Source: Wolinella sp052173415
GTDB lineage: Bacteria > Campylobacterota > Campylobacteria > Campylobacterales > Helicobacteraceae
Direction of reading: 5' to 3'
Assembly: GCA_052173415.1 (NCBI GenBank)
Contig: JBQMYQ010000017.1
Coordinates: forward strand, 1-33,100
Length of the DNA stretch: 33,100 bases
Position numbers and translations under genes: made by a program. How positions within the stretch are numbered: the first letter of the stretch is position 1; every line of letters starts with the position of its first letter. This document shows, piece by piece, positions 31,798-33,100 of this stretch. The notes beneath the pieces are model-generated. The model was not told where the DNA came from, made no database searches, and saw only the letters and a program-made list of their open reading frames with translations.

Positions 31798-32892
31798 TTA
31801 TAGTTCGCTGATGAGTTTTTGCGAATAGTCCGTAACGCGATAAATGCGATTTACAATACGTTTAATTAGTGGCATTTCTTGAACTTTATGCTTGATATAG
31901 ATGATTCCCTCGCTAATGGTTTCGTTGCTGTTTAGGTCGCTTGGGACAGTAATTTCAAAACCTACGACGACGTTATTATTGGTAAGTCGTAGATAAAACG
32001 CCTCAAGGGAATCAACGACATTTTTTAGCACATCGCGCATACGTTTATCAATGGCGGTTTTTTGCGCTTTGAAAATCGTATCAATTGCGGTATAAAAAAT
32101 TACGTAGGTATGAAGACTGCTAAACATATCATCATTGCACGTCTCCCCGCCCCATGCACGCAGTCCATCATCGGCGATTACAAGTGTTATGCCTTTTGCA
32201 CGTAGCCTGTCCGCCTCGCAATCTTCGCCCTGAATGAGCTCTACAGTATCTTGGATTCCGATAATCCCGCTAATTACGCGGTTTGAAAAAGTCTGAGAAA
32301 ATCCGTATTCGCTTTCGCTCATAACCTGCGCATAGAGCGCGATAATGAATGCTGAGGCTGGACGAATGGCTTTATCTGTGCGCACGACCTTTTGGTAGGT
32401 AATTATGGCGGTTTTTGTGGAGTAGTTTTTTAGTGCTAGATTGAGTGCGCTCTCGCTATTTTCATTAAGCTCGATTGCATATACGCCTCGCAGATATGCT
32501 GAAATTTGCTTTAGCTTCTCATGTGTGCCACTATCATTATAACCGACGGCTAGAAAAAACTTCGGCTTTACGCCTAGCACACTTTCGCATTTTTTAAGCG
32601 TGTCGATGGCATTTTGACATGCGATATTATTTTTCTCTTCCTCGCTCTCTTTTGCAAAAACACTAAGCACGATTTGCGCGTGGATTCCTGTGGCTTGCAG
32701 GTCTTTTAGACTCTCTTTCAAGCTTCCATCGCCACACTCCTTAAGTGCGCTCTCTACGTCTTTAAAAAGATACATACCTGGGGTCATTGTATCGTCATCG
32801 CCGATTAAGGCTATTGGACGCTCATTATTAATTTTATACGGGGCGAGCGAGCCATTATAGAGCTCAATATTTACGCCATATTTACTTGCCAT
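31798..32892 (-). CDS. FI: Phage tail sheath protein (FI-like)
   Basis: 364 aa. The start KYGVNIELYNGSLAPYKINNERPIALIGDD and the region EYGFSQTFSNRVISGIIGIQDTVELIQGEDCEADRLRAKGITLVI match contractile-sheath proteins: a conserved inner domain, the N-terminal arm, and the C-terminal VVGFEITVPSDLNSNETISEG and QEMPLIKRIVNRIYR. It is shorter than P2 FI (396 aa). AAGGAAAG precedes the ATG. A sheath gene with tube and D implies a contractile (myovirus or R-tailocin) tail. Confidence 0.92.
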   Translation of the reverse strand: MASKYGVNIELYNGSLAPYKINNERPIALIGDDDTMTPGMYLFKDVESALKECGDGSLKESLKDLQATGIHAQIVLSVFAKESEEEKNNIACQNAIDTLKKCESVLGVKPKFFLAVGYNDSGTHEKLKQISAYLRGVYAIELNENSESALNLALKNYSTKTAIITYQKVVRTDKAIRPASAFIIALYAQVMSESEYGFSQTFSNRVISGIIGIQDTVELIQGEDCEADRLRAKGITLVIADDGLRAWGGETCNDDMFSSLHTYVIFYTAIDTIFKAQKTAIDKRMRDVLKNVVDSLEAFYLRLTNNNVVVGFEITVPSDLNSNETISEGIIYIKHKVQEMPLIKRIVNRIYRVTDYSQKLISEL

Positions 32893-32963
32893 GGCTTTCC
32901 TTTCTTGTAATTTTCCTAATTGTATGCGTTTTTATGGTCGAAATTTACAAGGGAGCGTTTGCC

Positions 32964-33100
32964 TCATCTGCACACCGCTTCTAGCTTCTCGTAATATTCC
33001 ATCCGTGCTTTTGCACTTTGTGCGCTTCCATCATAGTGTGGTTTACTCGGTAGCTCTAGCTTTTTTTGCACCGGGATATAGACCTCTTTTATTACGACTC
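32964..33100 (-). CDS. Partial phage gene upstream of the sheath gene (3' end only)
   Basis: Open from the right window edge (first full codon at 33098) to the TGA at 32964. The visible 44 residues include VVIKEVYIPVQKKLELPSKP and end MEYYEKLEAVCR. It has the right orientation for the tail operon, where P2-like phages carry tail fibre or fibre-assembly genes, but nothing in the fragment identifies it. Confidence 0.55.
   Translation of the reverse strand, partial: VVIKEVYIPVQKKLELPSKPHYDGSAQSAKARMEYYEKLEAVCR

Noticed and set aside
1..33100. tRNA, rRNA, CRISPR array or insertion sequence
   Set aside because: None was seen: no regularly spaced repeats, no transposase motifs, and no cloverleaf in the gaps between genes.

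Overview
The window comes from a Campylobacterota (epsilonproteobacterial) chromosome, most like the Helicobacteraceae/Wolinella side. Three things point there: the GroEL C-terminus, a CosR/HsrA-type regulator that closely matches the remembered Campylobacter CosR, and a near-complete mcc sulfite-respiration locus of the kind described in Wolinella succinogenes. I cannot name the species from the sequence alone.

Region 1 (about 1-9935) is core chromosome with GC-rich codon use (CGC, ATC, GCG). It holds the 3' part of groEL, a cosR-like response regulator overlapping a sensor kinase gene, and then a leftward cluster: dGTPase-like HD hydrolase, membrane-fusion adaptor, argD, TolC-like outer membrane protein and a MidA-type methyltransferase. 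A rightward metallo-beta-lactamase-fold hydrolase diverges from it. This region is saturated with the 7-mer GGGAATC/GATTCCC, about 30 copies in 10 kb by hand count.

Region 2 (about 9980-24802) is one rightward block of 14 genes with visibly more AT-rich codon use (ATA, AGA/AGG, AAA) and few copies of that 7-mer. It encodes a two-component system whose sensor carries a c-type heme motif (mccRS-like). Next come the octaheme heme-copper sulfite reductase MccA, the FKBP isomerase MccB, the iron-sulfur protein MccC, the NrfD-type quinol dehydrogenase MccD and the special cytochrome c heme lyase CcsA1. The block ends with a cysteine-rich Sel1 protein, a double-NosL protein, a small membrane protein, a MacB/FtsX-type ABC transporter pair, a polytopic CPYC membrane protein and a further NosL-like protein. 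MccD and MccC would pass menaquinol electrons to periplasmic MccA. CcsA1 would attach the unusual eighth heme (CX15CH). The NosL/ABC genes look like a copper-delivery and assembly module for the copper site of MccA. A hairpin terminator between mccA and mccB may set enzyme output above that of the accessory proteins.

Region 3 (about 24949-33100, leftward) is the contractile-tail module of a P2/Mu-like prophage or a phage-derived tailocin. Its order is [partial unknown gene], sheath (FI), tube (FII), E/E' chaperone, tape measure (T), U, a Z-like minor tail protein, X and D. Two points are not visible in simple ORF calls. Gene E has an A AAA AAC slippery heptamer directly before its stop, opening into a 40-residue E' extension in the -1 frame. 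A rightward cargo insert between E' and T holds a small membrane protein and a two-ORF Abi/HEPN-like gene with its own TATAAT promoter. A 381-bp gap between FII and E is dense with direct and inverted repeats.
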